64,000 nucleotides of DNA from Pseudomonas sp. ERMR1:02 (GCF_002277815.1 NZ_NKJI01000001.1:303501-367500); one strand, 5' to 3'. Positions 55,279 through 63,916 are shown, numbered from the stretch's first letter. Translations and numbers: made by a program. The notes: generated by a model from the sequence alone, not told the origin.

Positions 55279-56744
55279 ATGCAGTATCGCGACTTGCGCG
55301 ACTTTATCAGCGGGCTGGAAAAGCGCGGTGAACTCAAGCGCATTCAGGTTCCGGTGTCCCCAGTGCTCGAAATGACCGAGGTCTGCGACCGCACTTTGCG
55401 CGCCAAGGGCCCGGCCCTGCTTTTCGAAAAGCCCACCGGTTTTGACATTCCCGTGCTCGGCAATCTGTTCGGCACCCCGAGCGTGTCGCGTTGGGCATGG
55501 GCGCCGAAGCGGTCAGCGAGCTGCGCGAGATCGGCAAGTTGCTGGCGTTTCTCAAGGAACCCGAGCCGCCGAAAGGTTTGAAAGACGCCTGGTCCAAGCT
55601 GCCGATCTTCCGCAAGATCATCTCGATGGCGCCTAAGGTGGTCAAAGACGCGATCTGCCAGGAAGTAGTCATCGAAGGCGACGACGTCGACCTTGGGAAG
55701 TTGCCGGTGCAGACCTGCTGGCCGGGCGATGTCGCCCCGTTGATCACGTGGGGCCTGACCGTCACCAAGGGTCCGAACAAGGACCGTCAGAACCTCGGCA
55801 TCTACCGTCAGCAGGTGATTGGCCGCAACAAAGTCATCATGCGCTGGCTGAGCCATCGTGGCGGCGCGCTGGATTATCGTGAGTGGTGCGAGAAGCATCC
55901 CGGCCAGCCGTTCCCGGTCTCCGTGGCGTTGGGCGCCGATCCCGCGACCATCCTCGGCGCCGTGACCCCGGTGCCGGACAGCCTTTCCGAGTACGCCTTC
56001 GCCGGCCTGCTGCGTGGCAACCGAACCGAATTGGTGAAATGCCGCGGCAACGATCTGCAAGTGCCGGCTACCGCCGAAATCATCCTTGAAGGCGTGATCC
56101 ATCCGGGCGAGATGGCTGATGAAGGTCCGTATGGCGACCACACCGGTTACTACAACGAAGTCGACAGCTTCCCGGTGTTCACGGTCGAACGCATTACTCA
56201 TCGCATCAAGCCGATTTATCACAGCACCTACACCGGTCGTCCACCGGATGAGCCGGCGATTCTCGGCGTGGCGCTGAACGAAGTGTTCGTGCCAATCCTG
56301 CAGAAGCAATTTCCGGAAATCACTGACTTCTACCTGCCGCCCGAAGGCTGCTCGTATCGCATGGCCGTCGTGACCATGAAGAAGTCGTATCCGGGGCACG
56401 CCAAGCGGGTAATGCTCGGTGTCTGGTCGTTTTTGCGACAGTTCATGTACACCAAGTTCGTTATCGTCACTGACGACGATATCAACGCTCGGGACTGGAA
56501 CGACGTGATCTGGGCCATCACCACGCGCATGGACCCCAAGCGCGATACGGTGATGATCGAAAACACGCCGATCGACTACCTCGACTTCGCCTCGCCGGTG
56601 TCCGGCCTGGGTTCGAAGATGGGCCTCGATGCCACGCATAAATGGCCTGGCGAAACCACGCGCGAGTGGGGCCGGGTGATCGTCAAGGACGACGCCGTGA
56701 CTCAACGGATCGATGCCATCTGGAATCAGTTAGGAATAGATTGA
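55279..56744 (+). pseudogene. ubiD: 4-hydroxy-3-polyprenylbenzoate decarboxylase UbiD, frameshifted
   Basis: Prenylated-FMN decarboxylase of ubiquinone synthesis. N-terminal [22 protein letters not shown] and [21 protein letters not shown] are in frame one. At the C4 run 55475-55478 the frame should read ACC CCC GAG but one C is missing. The -1 frame continues [18 protein letters not shown] to the TGA at 56742, through the catalytic region (E-R-E type: [56 protein letters not shown]). With the base restored it is 488 aa, the normal length. Overlaps the reductase gene by one base (TGATG). Error or recent mutation are both possible. Confidence 0.9.
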
Positions 56745-57712
56745 TGCGTGTAACCTTGCAGCCCTCCGGCGCAGTACTGGATATTTTGCCCGGCGAGCGG
56801 ATTCTCGATGGCGCACGCCGTCTGGGCTATGAATGCCCGCAAAGCTGTCGCAACGGCAATTGCCACGTGTGCGCCGCGCTGCTGGTGGAAGGCCGGGTCG
56901 AACAGGCTGGCCATGTGCGTGACCATGGCGAGTTCTACACTTGCATAGCAGAGCCGCTGGAAGACTGCATCGTGCTGTGGGATGGCGTGCTCGCGCTGGG
57001 AGAATTGCCGGTGCGCAGTCTGTCGTGTCAGGTCACCAGTTGCACCGAGGTCGGTGGTGACACCTGGCGTGTTCGACTACGGGCGCCGGCCGGCAAGCCG
57101 CCGCGTTATCACGCGGGTCAGTATTTGATGATCCATCGGGACAATGGCGAAAAGTCGTCCTTTTCCCTGGCGTCGGCGCCTTCTGGCGGGCGAGATCTGG
57201 AGATCCACGTACTGGCGCGCGAAGCCAGTGCGCTAAATCTGATCAAGCAATTGCAGCGCGACACGATGGTGCGGATCGACATGCCATTTGGCGATGCGCA
57301 CCTTGCCGAGTTGCCGGAGGCCCCGTTGGTGCTGATCGCCGCAGGCACCGGCATGGGCCAGGTGCATGGCCTGATCGAACATTGCCGTGCCGAAGGTTTC
57401 AAGCATCCGGTGCATCTGTACTGGGGTGTGCGTCGACCCGAAGACTTTTATGAAGTCGAACATTGGAATGAATGGCTGAAACTGCCCAATTTGTTCCTGC
57501 ACAAAGTCGTCAGCGATCAATGCGGCTGGCAAGGGCGTTGCGGCATGTTGCATGAAGCGGTGTGCGAAGACTTTCCTGATCTCAAGACCTTGCACGTGTA
57601 TGCCAGTGGCTCGCCGGCGATGGTCTACGGCACGCTGGATGCGCTGGTCGAGGCGGGGATGGACGCCCACCAGATGCGCGCCGATGTCTTTGCCTACGCA
57701 CCTAGATCCTGA
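56744..57712 (+). CDS. Ferredoxin-type 2Fe-2S flavin reductase
   Basis: 322 aa. N-terminal plant-type ferredoxin domain with CRNGNCHVC and FYTCIAEP supplying the four cluster cysteines, then a ferredoxin-NADP reductase-like FAD domain (HAGQYLMIHRDNGEKSSFSLASAP) and NAD domain (LVLIAAGTGMGQVHGLIEH). Commonly annotated as CDP-6-deoxy-delta-3,4-glucoseen reductase, a name inherited by homology. Coupled to ubiD, as in PA5237-PA5236; an electron-supply role for a hydroxylase or for prenyl-FMN chemistry is possible but unproven. Confidence 0.93.
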   Translation: MRVTLQPSGAVLDILPGERILDGARRLGYECPQSCRNGNCHVCAALLVEGRVEQAGHVRDHGEFYTCIAEPLEDCIVLWDGVLALGELPVRSLSCQVTSCTEVGGDTWRVRLRAPAGKPPRYHAGQYLMIHRDNGEKSSFSLASAPSGGRDLEIHVLAREASALNLIKQLQRDTMVRIDMPFGDAHLAELPEAPLVLIAAGTGMGQVHGLIEHCRAEGFKHPVHLYWGVRRPEDFYEVEHWNEWLKLPNLFLHKVVSDQCGWQGRCGMLHEAVCEDFPDLKTLHVYASGSPAMVYGTLDALVEAGMDAHQMRADVFAYAPRS

Positions 57713-57722
57713 CGCTACCCCG

Positions 57723-57823
57723 TGTAGGAGCGAGCCTGCTCGCGATGGAGGTCAACGATAACGCGTGCAGTCAGGATGAATGCGTTGTCCTTGCCTCCAT
57801 CGCGAGCAAGCTCGCTCCTACAG
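57723..57823. repeat. REP pair
   Basis: TGTAGGAGCGAGCCTGCTCG and inverted GCGAGCAAGCTCGCTCCTAC arms with a 60-base spacer. Confidence 0.85.
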
Positions 57824-57847
57824 GTTTCTTTTATAACCCCTATATAG

Positions 57848-57942
57848 CCTATCGGTATTTATATAATCGTATAAATGTCGGTAGGTTATATATCGTTCAA
57901 GTGATTAATTAAGAGTCGTGCCAAGGCACTTAAATTACTTGA
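57848..57942 (+). other. Two stable hairpins, possible leader or small RNA
   Basis: 57848-57863 pairs with 57870-57885 over 16 contiguous positions (three G-U) around UAAUCG. 57897-57942 forms a second, branched hairpin with ends TCAAGT/ACTTGA and apex GTGCC-AA-GGCAC. The G-U pairs in the first are valid only for the plus-strand RNA, which favours an RNA structure over a DNA operator. Confidence 0.45.
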
Positions 57943-58021
57943 AAACGCATGTGCCTTATTCTTTCTGCCGTGCGTTCTATTTAGTAACTGTTTACTCGCG
58001 GGGAGCTGAACGCTATTCGCC

Positions 58022-58690
58022 ATGAGCGCCATTGAATCTTCGTTTCTGAACCTGGCTTACCCTCCGCAGCTCGATCTGGGGCCGCCGCTCACGCATGAAC
58101 AACTGCTCAGCTCGATGCAATCGACCATGGCACGCCACAAAGGTGGGCCAGTGTGGCTGTTCGCGTATGGGTCGCTGATCTGGCGCCCTGAGTGCACAGC
58201 GGTAGAACGCGTTCGCGGGCGAGTACATGGCTACCATCGCGGTTTGTATTTGTGGTCCCACGAACATCGCGGCACGCCGGAAATGCCCGGGCTGGTGTTC
58301 GGGCTGGACCGCGGCGGCTCGTGCAGCGGCTTCGCCTATCGCTTGCCGGAAGAACAGCTGGATGCTTCGCTGTATGCGCTTTGGAAACGGGAGATGCCAT
58401 TTCCGTCCTATCGCCCGCACTGGCTCAACTGCCGGCTTGAAGATGGCAGCCAGGTTCAGGCGTTGGGATTTGTGCTGGAGCGGCACCTGCCCAGCTACGC
58501 CGGTAATCTGCCGGATCACGTGTTGAGCCACGTGTTCGAAAACGCTTGCGGGCGTTACGGCACCACTCGCGACTATGTCGAGCAGACCGCTCACGCCCTG
58601 CGTAGCCACGCCATGCCAGACCGGAATCTGGAGGCGCGGCTCAAGCGCTGTAAATCAAAGGCTGATCAAGCGACTGCTTCACGGCTCTGA
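58022..58690 (+). CDS. ChaC-like gamma-glutamylcyclotransferase
   Basis: 222 aa. GGCT-like fold: substrate loop [11 protein letters not shown] (about 48-58), [39 protein letters not shown], and the catalytic Glu in [16 protein letters not shown]. Expected to degrade glutathione to 5-oxoproline and Cys-Gly. Start at 58022 follows GGGGAGCTGA. The 3' end overlaps the end of the glpT remnant by 25 bp. Confidence 0.88.
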   Translation: MSAIESSFLNLAYPPQLDLGPPLTHEQLLSSMQSTMARHKGGPVWLFAYGSLIWRPECTAVERVRGRVHGYHRGLYLWSHEHRGTPEMPGLVFGLDRGGSCSGFAYRLPEEQLDASLYALWKREMPFPSYRPHWLNCRLEDGSQVQALGFVLERHLPSYAGNLPDHVLSHVFENACGRYGTTRDYVEQTAHALRSHAMPDRNLEARLKRCKSKADQATASRL

Positions 58691-59378
58691 CTGGCGACTT
58701 GCTTGTGCCGTAGGGTTGGCGCAAGGAAGGCCATCGCCAGCAGGCAGGCACCGATCAGCAAGACGAAACCGCCGTCCCAACCGAAATGGTCCACGGTGTA
58801 GCCCATCGCTGCCCTGGCCGCGACCGACCCACCCAGATAACTGGGCGCCTGCAGGCCGATCAGCATCACCGGGCCATAGATCAGGAAGCCGATGGAAACC
58901 AGTGCGATCATGTCGACCGTCGGGTTACCGGCCGGGTTTAGCCAGTACACCAGCGTCGCCACGGTCACCAGTGCCATGAACACCATGCCGGTCAGGCCAC
59001 GGTTGCCACGGAAGATCTTGTCCGACATCCAGCCGCACAGCAGCGTGCCCGGAATACCGGCCCACTCGTAGAAGAAATACGCCCAAGACGTCTTGTCCAC
59101 GGTGAAGCCCTTGGCTTCCTTGAGGTAAGTCGGTGCCTGTCCAGCACGCCATAGCGCAGCAGATAGACAAAGACGTTAGCCATGGCGATGTACCAGAGCA
59201 TCTTGTTGCGCAGCACGTACTTGACGAAGATTTCCTTGGCGCTGAATTCCTTTTCGTGGCTGGCGTCGTAGCCTTGTGGATAGTCATTCTTGTACTTCTC
59301 GATCGGTGGCAGGCCGACCGATTGCGGGGTGTCGCGCATCACGATGAAGGCAAATACCGCACCGCCACTCCTTGTCAA
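58666..59378 (-). pseudogene. glpT: Remnant of glycerol-3-phosphate transporter GlpT
   Basis: Only the C-terminal part of this MFS antiporter remains, in pieces. Central piece: [26 protein letters not shown] ... [13 protein letters not shown]; then a base is missing near 59133 where [16 protein letters not shown] is expected; then [21 protein letters not shown] to IGLQA. After that about 20 residues expected in GlpT are absent and the chain resumes [21 protein letters not shown]. The N-terminal half is replaced at about 59365-59380 by AT-rich DNA. Three independent lesions make assembly error an insufficient explanation. In PAO1 glpT is next to the following oxidoreductase. Confidence 0.85.
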
Positions 59379-60178
59379 AAATAGTTAATTGATGAGACTC
59401 AAGAGATCAATCTCTTTATTAATAGTGCTACTTTACAATTCATTAGGAGTCAAAAGCGTATTGCGGTTTTAGCTTGGTCTATGAAGATAGATATGGTTAG
59501 CTCCGGTGGGATCGCTCCCCGATTTGTCAAATATAAACTTCACAAATATCATCACCCTGTCGCCGACTGGCGAACCAATCCAGCCGCCTTTTTGGTAAGG
59601 AAGCCAAATACCGGTCTGATGTAAGTCATCGCCGGATCGGGTTTCGAAAGACTGACCGTTTGGAAAAGATCCGAAATTGAAATCCAGATTTGCCTTATTG
59701 CCCCCTGACTGGCCGTTAGATCGGGTGATGCGGTACTCCTTTGAATAGCAATAAAACAGTCCTTGCCCCCACCAATGCTCAACTTTCAGCTCACCCTTGA
59801 AGTTTCCATTGGTAGCGATGAGGATTGTAGTTTCTGCTCGCTCTGAACGTGCTTGTTCGATATTTTTTTGATCTTCAGAGGATAGTTTGTCGAGAATATT
59901 TTTTTCTGAAACATTATCAATGTTGGATGTGAGCTTTCTGTATTCGTTGATGCTTGCCTCGCTTTCTGTCTTCATTATTTTTTCCTCATGGTTCCATGGA
60001 AAACTCTTTTTTACTGCATGAAGATATTAACAAGCGAAAATCACTCGGCCTACCTGTCAGAAATATCAGTTTCGACAGGCGGTCGAGGGATAGCAGAATT
60101 CACGAATTTTCAGTTCGCTCTGAACTACGGATTAACACTTTCCCGAGTTGTAAAAATGCACATCTCAGCTCCACATCT
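59379..60178. mobile_element. AT-rich inserted segment within the glpT locus
   Basis: About 800 bp with visibly lower GC than both sides, between the truncated glpT and the oxidoreductase stop. Holds one gene (59469-59975), a small inverted repeat AAGAGAT-CA-ATCTCTT (59401-59416) and, at 59976-60178, presumed promoter DNA with no recognisable gene. No terminal inverted repeats, integrase or tRNA were seen, so the entry mechanism is unknown. Confidence 0.55.
59469..59975 (-). CDS. Orphan 168-aa protein, foreign base composition
   Basis: From the ATG at 59975, with GAGGAAAAAATA upstream. Residues 1-48 are charged and helical (MKTESEASINEYRKLTSNID ... QARSERAE). Residues 49-168 look like a beta-sandwich rich in Gly, Asn and aromatic residues: GNFKGELKVEHWWGQGLFYC, ITRSNGQSGGNKANLDFNFG, GIWLPYQKGGWIGSPVGDR, then a C-terminal IYLHRPS. 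No signal peptide or membrane helix. Codon use is A/T-rich, unlike its neighbours. I do not recognise the family; a secreted or toxin-like beta-sandwich is one guess. Its ribosome binding site and a hairpin downstream suggest it is expressed. Confidence 0.7.
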   Translation of the reverse strand: MKTESEASINEYRKLTSNIDNVSEKNILDKLSSEDQKNIEQARSERAETTILIATNGNFKGELKVEHWWGQGLFYCYSKEYRITRSNGQSGGNKANLDFNFGSFPNGQSFETRSGDDLHQTGIWLPYQKGGWIGSPVGDRVMIFVKFIFDKSGSDPTGANHIYLHRPS

Positions 60179-61156
60179 TCAACGAACCTTCACGACAATC
60201 TTCCCAACCGCCTTGCGCTGGCCGAGATCATTGATGGCCTGCGCGGCATTACCCAGCGGATACACCTGTGACACCAGCGGTTTCAATTTGCCTTCGGCAA
60301 ACCAGCCAAACAATTGCTGGAAGTTCGCGGCATTGTCCTGTGGCTGACGCTGGGCAAACGAGCCCCAGAACACGCCAACCACGGCGGCACCTTTAAGCAG
60401 GGCAAGGTTCACCGGTAGCTCTGGAATGCGGCCGCTGGCGAAGCCTACTACCAGCAGTCGACCGTTCCAGGCGATAGAGCGGATGGCCTGGTCGAACAAG
60501 TCTCCGCCCACCGGATCGTAGATCACGTCGGCGCCCTGGCCATCGGTCAGGCGCTTGATTTCGTCCTTGAGGCTGGTTTCGCTGTAGTTGATCAGTTCAT
60601 CGGCACCTGCGGCTTTGGCCACTGCCAGTTTTTCCGCGCTGCTGGCTGCCGCGATCACCCGGGCGCCCATGGCCTTGCCGATCTCCACGGCGGCGAGACC
60701 GACGCCGCCGGAGGCGCCGAGTACAAGCAGGGTTTCACCGGGTTGCAGGTTACCGCGCTGCTTGAGCGCGTGCATCGAGGTGCCGTAGGTCATGCTGAAG
60801 GCTGCGGCGGTGTTGAAGTCCATGGAGGGCGGGATCGGCAGTACGTTGTAGCCCGGCACCGCGACCTGTTCGGCGAAGCTGCCCCAGCCGGTCAGGGCCA
60901 TGACCCGGTCACCGACTTTCAGATGACTAATCTTTTCGCCCACCGCACTGACCACGCCAGCCGCTTCGCCGCCCGGGGAAAACGGGAAGGGCGGTTTGAA
61001 CTGGTATTTGCCCTCGATGATCAGCGTGTCCGGGAAATTTACCCCGGCAGCGTGCACGTCCAGCAGGATCTCGTTCTTCTTCGCGACAGGACTGGCGACG
61101 TCTTCCAGCACCAGCGATTCGGCAGGGCCGAAGGCTTTGCACAGCACGGCTTTCAT
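60179..61156 (-). CDS. NADPH:quinone oxidoreductase family protein
   Basis: 325 aa from the ATG at 61156 (AAAGGAAT upstream). Zinc-free MDR superfamily: MKAVLCKAFGPAESLVLEDV, AAGVNFPDTLIIEGKYQFKPPFPFSPGGEAAG, nucleotide-binding LVLGASGGVGLAAVEIGKAMGARVIAAAS and YDPVGGDLFDQA. Closest in style to the bacterial QOR-like oxidoreductases; substrate unknown. Synteny with PA5234. Confidence 0.92.
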   Translation of the reverse strand: MKAVLCKAFGPAESLVLEDVASPVAKKNEILLDVHAAGVNFPDTLIIEGKYQFKPPFPFSPGGEAAGVVSAVGEKISHLKVGDRVMALTGWGSFAEQVAVPGYNVLPIPPSMDFNTAAAFSMTYGTSMHALKQRGNLQPGETLLVLGASGGVGLAAVEIGKAMGARVIAAASSAEKLAVAKAAGADELINYSETSLKDEIKRLTDGQGADVIYDPVGGDLFDQAIRSIAWNGRLLVVGFASGRIPELPVNLALLKGAAVVGVFWGSFAQRQPQDNAANFQQLFGWFAEGKLKPLVSQVYPLGNAAQAINDLGQRKAVGKIVVKVR

Positions 61157-61306
61157 CAGGGCTATTCCTTTGGGATTGATGGCCGATAAGTGTAGGTGTG
61201 TGAGTCGACGGGTCAACGAGCATGCCCGGCCCTGATAGTCAGCCATAAGCTTGTGCTTGAACTTGGGGTCGTTATGCTAGGCCGCAAACCGGATGAGGAG
61301 TGAATT

Positions 61307-61714
61307 GTGAAAGCGTGGATCATGTTGATGCTGGCCCTGTCGCTGCCTGTGGCAGCGGTGGCCGAAGAAGCCAGTGAAGGTGCAGCACCGAAGGTTAATT
61401 ACATCACCCTTAGCCCGCCTTTCGTGGGTAACTACGGGCTGGACGGCACGCCGAAGCTCAAGGTCTACAAGGCCGACGTGGCATTGCGGGTAACGGGTGA
61501 CGAGGCGACCAAGGCGGTGAAGGCCAACGAGCCGTTGATCCGTAACCAGCTTGTGGCGCTGTTTGCCCAGCAGACCACCGAAACGATGAACAACGTCGAG
61601 GCCAAGGAAAAACTGCGTCAGCAAGCACTGAAGCAAACCCAACAGATCATGAATGATGAGACCGGCAAGCCGGTGGTTGAGGATCTGTTGTTCAACAACC
61701 TGATCATCCAATAA
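61307..61714 (+). CDS. FliL-related exported protein
   Basis: 135 aa from a GTG start (GATGAGGAG upstream). Signal peptide MKAWIMLMLALSLPVAAVA, then the FliL-type core APKVNYITLSPPFVGNYG ... LKVYKADVALRVTGDEATKAV and KQTQQIMNDETGKPVVEDLLFNNLIIQ. True FliL has an N-terminal membrane anchor and sits in flagellar operons; this orphan copy is conserved in pseudomonads away from those genes (PA5233). Role unclear. Confidence 0.9.
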   Translation: MKAWIMLMLALSLPVAAVAEEASEGAAPKVNYITLSPPFVGNYGLDGTPKLKVYKADVALRVTGDEATKAVKANEPLIRNQLVALFAQQTTETMNNVEAKEKLRQQALKQTQQIMNDETGKPVVEDLLFNNLIIQ

Positions 61715-61740
61715 AACTTTCGTTGTCGGGACGAGCCTCT

Positions 61741-61836
61741 TCGCGAGCAAGCCCGCTCTCACATTTGATCTCCAGTGGATGCTGATTTTGCATCCGGCGC
61801 GGGATCAAATGTGGGAGCGGGCTTGCTCGCGAAGGC
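61741..61836. repeat. REPIN with about 30-bp arms
   Basis: TCGCGAGCAAGCCCGCTC through CATTTGATC, with an inverted copy GATCAAATGTGGGAGCGGGC to its end. Same subtype as 18281-18372. Confidence 0.88.
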
Positions 61837-61858
61837 ATTCTTACAGGCACCACAGGTC

Positions 61859-62311
61859 TTACGGCCGAAGTGCAATGACCACTGCCCATTGGTCTTCGGT
61901 AACCGGCATCACTGACAATCTTGAACCCTTTTGCACCAGCGGCATTTCCGCCAGCGCCGTCTGCTGTTTCAGATAGTCCAGCTTCAACACCCTGGAAAAC
62001 GTCTCGACATGAGCGACATCAATCGCGCTCCAGGCGTTTTTCTCCGCTGTTGCCTTTGGGTCGTAGTAATGGCCTTCCGGCTCCAGCGCCGTGGGGTCCG
62101 GATACGCCGCTTCGACGATCTTGCCGATCCCGGCGATGCCCGGCTCAGGGCAGCTGGAGTGATAGAAGAAAAACTCGTCACCTACCGCCATAGCCCGCAA
62201 AAAATTGCGCGCCTGATAGTTGCGAACCCCGTCCCAGCGCGCTTTGCCGAGCTTTTCCAGACCTTTGATCGACAGTTCGTCGGGCTCGGATTTCATCAGC
62301 CAATAGGCCAT
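61859..62311 (-). CDS. EVE domain-containing protein
   Basis: 150 aa from the ATG at 62311. PUA-like EVE fold: MAYWLMKSEPDELSIKGLEK, WDGVRNYQARNFLRAM, VGDEFFFYHSSCPEPGIAGIGKIVEAAYPD, and SVMPVTEDQWAVV. Family members bind modified bases in nucleic acids; the target here is unknown. A longer start at 62389 lacks support. Confidence 0.93.
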   Translation of the reverse strand: MAYWLMKSEPDELSIKGLEKLGKARWDGVRNYQARNFLRAMAVGDEFFFYHSSCPEPGIAGIGKIVEAAYPDPTALEPEGHYYDPKATAEKNAWSAIDVAHVETFSRVLKLDYLKQQTALAEMPLVQKGSRLSVMPVTEDQWAVVIALRP

Positions 62312-62506
62312 GGTTTGCCTCCTTGCGAGGTGTGTGGGCAGGTTGTCCGGCAATTTTATGACAAACCGACAGTCGGTTGACGCCAGCATTTGCGTGCAGG
62401 TTCACGTTGTCGCAAAATGCCGGCCTTTAAAGCTTGACGCTGCTGCACGGCCTACAAAAGGAAACCGCTGCTGACATCGTATAGATATGCCTTTGGGGGG
62501 CAGTCG

Positions 62507-62662
62507 ATGAAACGCAAACCGGATTTACTATGGATTTTGGTTATTTTGTTTGGCCTCGGCGTCGTGACCACCGGCTATGCCCAAAGCCTTTGGACCAACA
62601 AGAACGATGCGCCGATCGAAGTCTCGCCGTTGCAGCAACAGTCGACCGCTTTCAAACGCTGA
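62507..62662 (+). CDS. Tiny single-pass membrane protein, 51 aa
   Basis: MKRKPDLLWILVILFGLGVV starts the peptide: positively charged N-terminus, one membrane helix (about residues 8-24), then a hydrophilic tail ending QQQSTAFKR, giving N-in C-out topology. GGGGGG lies eight bases before the ATG. Too short for most gene callers. No family recognised, but the charge pattern, ribosome binding site and isolated setting between EVE and the cyclo-ligase gene support it. Confidence 0.7.
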   Translation: MKRKPDLLWILVILFGLGVVTTGYAQSLWTNKNDAPIEVSPLQQQSTAFKR

Positions 62663-62698
62663 TTTCGTCTTTTCGACGCCGCTGACGTGCAGTGGCGT

Positions 62699-63304
62699 CT
62701 AGCCTGCGAAGTACCAGGCCTTGTCCGTCACCGTTCCTTGCAGCGGCACATCCCAGCTCGCCTGAGCCAGTCGCTCCACCTTCTGACATTCATGGGCCAG
62801 GCCCAGTAACGTCGGCTTGCGCCAGTCATTTCGGCGCGCCAGGTAGGCCAGACTTCGATCATAGAAGCCGCCGCCCATGCCCAGACGTCCGCCGACATCA
62901 TCGAATCCCACCAACGGTAACAGCACCAGATCCAGCGCCCAGACTTTACGTTGCCGGGCGAGGTTGTGCCTTGGTTCGAGAATTCGGAAGCGATTGGGCT
63001 TGAGTTTTTCGCCTGGGCGGATGCGCTGGAACACCATTTTGGTTCGCGGCCAGGCGCTGAGCACCGGTAGATAGGTGGCCTTGCCCCGACGCTGAGCGGC
63101 ACGCAGCAGCAGGCGTGGATCGATTTCACCGTCGGTGGGTAAATAAAGAGAGATATGTTTGGCGCGGCGGAACAGCGGTTGCTGGGCCAATTGCTTGTAC
63201 AGCCCGCGAGCTGCCTGGCGCTGCTGACTGGGTGTCAGTGCGCGGCGGGCCTTGCGCAGCATGCGTCGAAGTTGCGGGCGGGGTAGCAGCGCAGGTTCGT
63301 TCAT
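62699..63304 (-). CDS. 5-formyltetrahydrofolate cyclo-ligase
   Basis: 201 aa. Converts 5-formyl-THF to methenyl-THF. N-terminal RPQLRRMLRKARRALTPSQQ, folate/ATP-site block LVLLPLVGFDDVGGRLGMGGGFYDRSLA. E. coli counterpart is ygfA (fau), which lies directly downstream of ssrS and is co-transcribed with 6S RNA; the same order is kept here. Confidence 0.94.
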   Translation of the reverse strand: MNEPALLPRPQLRRMLRKARRALTPSQQRQAARGLYKQLAQQPLFRRAKHISLYLPTDGEIDPRLLLRAAQRRGKATYLPVLSAWPRTKMVFQRIRPGEKLKPNRFRILEPRHNLARQRKVWALDLVLLPLVGFDDVGGRLGMGGGFYDRSLAYLARRNDWRKPTLLGLAHECQKVERLAQASWDVPLQGTVTDKAWYFAG

Positions 63305-63346
63305 GAATTCGGGCTTCAGCAGTGCGGATACGTAAAGCGTACCCGT

Positions 63347-63382
63347 AAAAAAGCCGATGCCGGTATAAAAACCGACATCGGC
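63347..63382 (-). terminator. Terminator between 6S RNA and the cyclo-ligase gene
   Basis: On minus, GCCGATG-T-CGGT pairs with ACCG-G-CATCGGC and is followed by six T. Readthrough would give the ssrS-ygfA dicistron known from enterobacteria. Confidence 0.85.
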
Positions 63383-63389
63383 TGGAATC

Positions 63390-63567
63390 AGGCTCCCCGA
63401 ATGTGCCGCTGTCGACTTAGCCCTTGAACCCGAAAGTTCAAGGTGGAAGATGCAGTAGGCTTTAAGGCTTTCCGTCTAGCGGACATGCACACCAGCCCAA
63501 CGTGCAACCTCCAGGGTATAGCAAATCGGCTCAGGGACATCGCCAACTGGCAAGCACCCCAGGGAGT
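63390..63567 (-). ncRNA. ssrS: 6S RNA
   Basis: About 178 nt between zapA and the cyclo-ligase gene, the conserved 6S position. Promoter: TATACT at 63574-63579 on minus. The 5' end CTCCCTGGGGTGCTTGCC and the 3' end CATTCGGGGAGCC can form the closing stem; the 3' part GGTTCAAGGGCTAAGTCG resembles the P. aeruginosa 6S sequence as I recall it. Binds the RNA polymerase sigma-70 holoenzyme in stationary phase by mimicking an open promoter. Ends are estimated to within about five bases. Confidence 0.85.
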
Positions 63568-63598
63568 GATAGGAGTATACCGCAAGCGTTGGCGCGAA

Positions 63599-63916
63599 TC
63601 AGCCTTTGGTTACGTCCGGATCGGTTGCGAGCACCAAATCGACCCGATCCAGCAGATCGCGTACCTGCTCGCGGGTCGAGCCGCTGGCTTGAACATCCGG
63701 GCGTTCTTCCTTGTGCAGGAGGTCGTGGGTGATGTTCAAGGCGGCCATGACGGCGATGCGGTCGGCGCCGATGACTTTGCCGCTGCTGCGAATTTCGCGC
63801 ATCTTGCCGTCCAGGTAACGGGCGGCGCTCACCAGGTTGCTGCGTTCTTCCTGGGGGCAAATGATCGAATATTCTTTGTCGAGGATCTGCACGGTGACGC
63901 TATTGCTTGAACTCAT
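63599..63916 (-). CDS. zapA: Cell division protein ZapA
   Basis: 105 aa. FtsZ-ring stabiliser. N-terminal SVTVQILDKEYSIICPQEERSNLVSAARYLDGKMREI is the ZapA core, then a long coiled-coil helix with GADRIAVMAALNITHDLL. Starts at an ATG overlapping the upstream stop (ATGA). Confidence 0.94.
   Translation of the reverse strand: MSSSNSVTVQILDKEYSIICPQEERSNLVSAARYLDGKMREIRSSGKVIGADRIAVMAALNITHDLLHKEERPDVQASGSTREQVRDLLDRVDLVLATDPDVTKG

Larger units (their letters stand above)
57713..58021. other. Gap with a REP pair and two hairpins
   Basis: 309 bp. Left third is a REP pair (57723-57823); the right part is markedly AT-rich with two strong plus-strand hairpins at 57848-57885 and 57897-57942. Contains the presumed promoter of the ChaC-like gene (TATAAC at 57831-57836 is a candidate -10). 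Confidence 0.6.

Noticed and set aside
59988-60347. 119-codon plus-strand open frame overlapping the oxidoreductase end
   Set aside because: Its second half is antisense to the oxidoreductase and it has no ribosome binding site.
63388-63585. 65-codon minus-strand open frame between zapA and the cyclo-ligase gene
   Set aside because: Coincides with 6S RNA.
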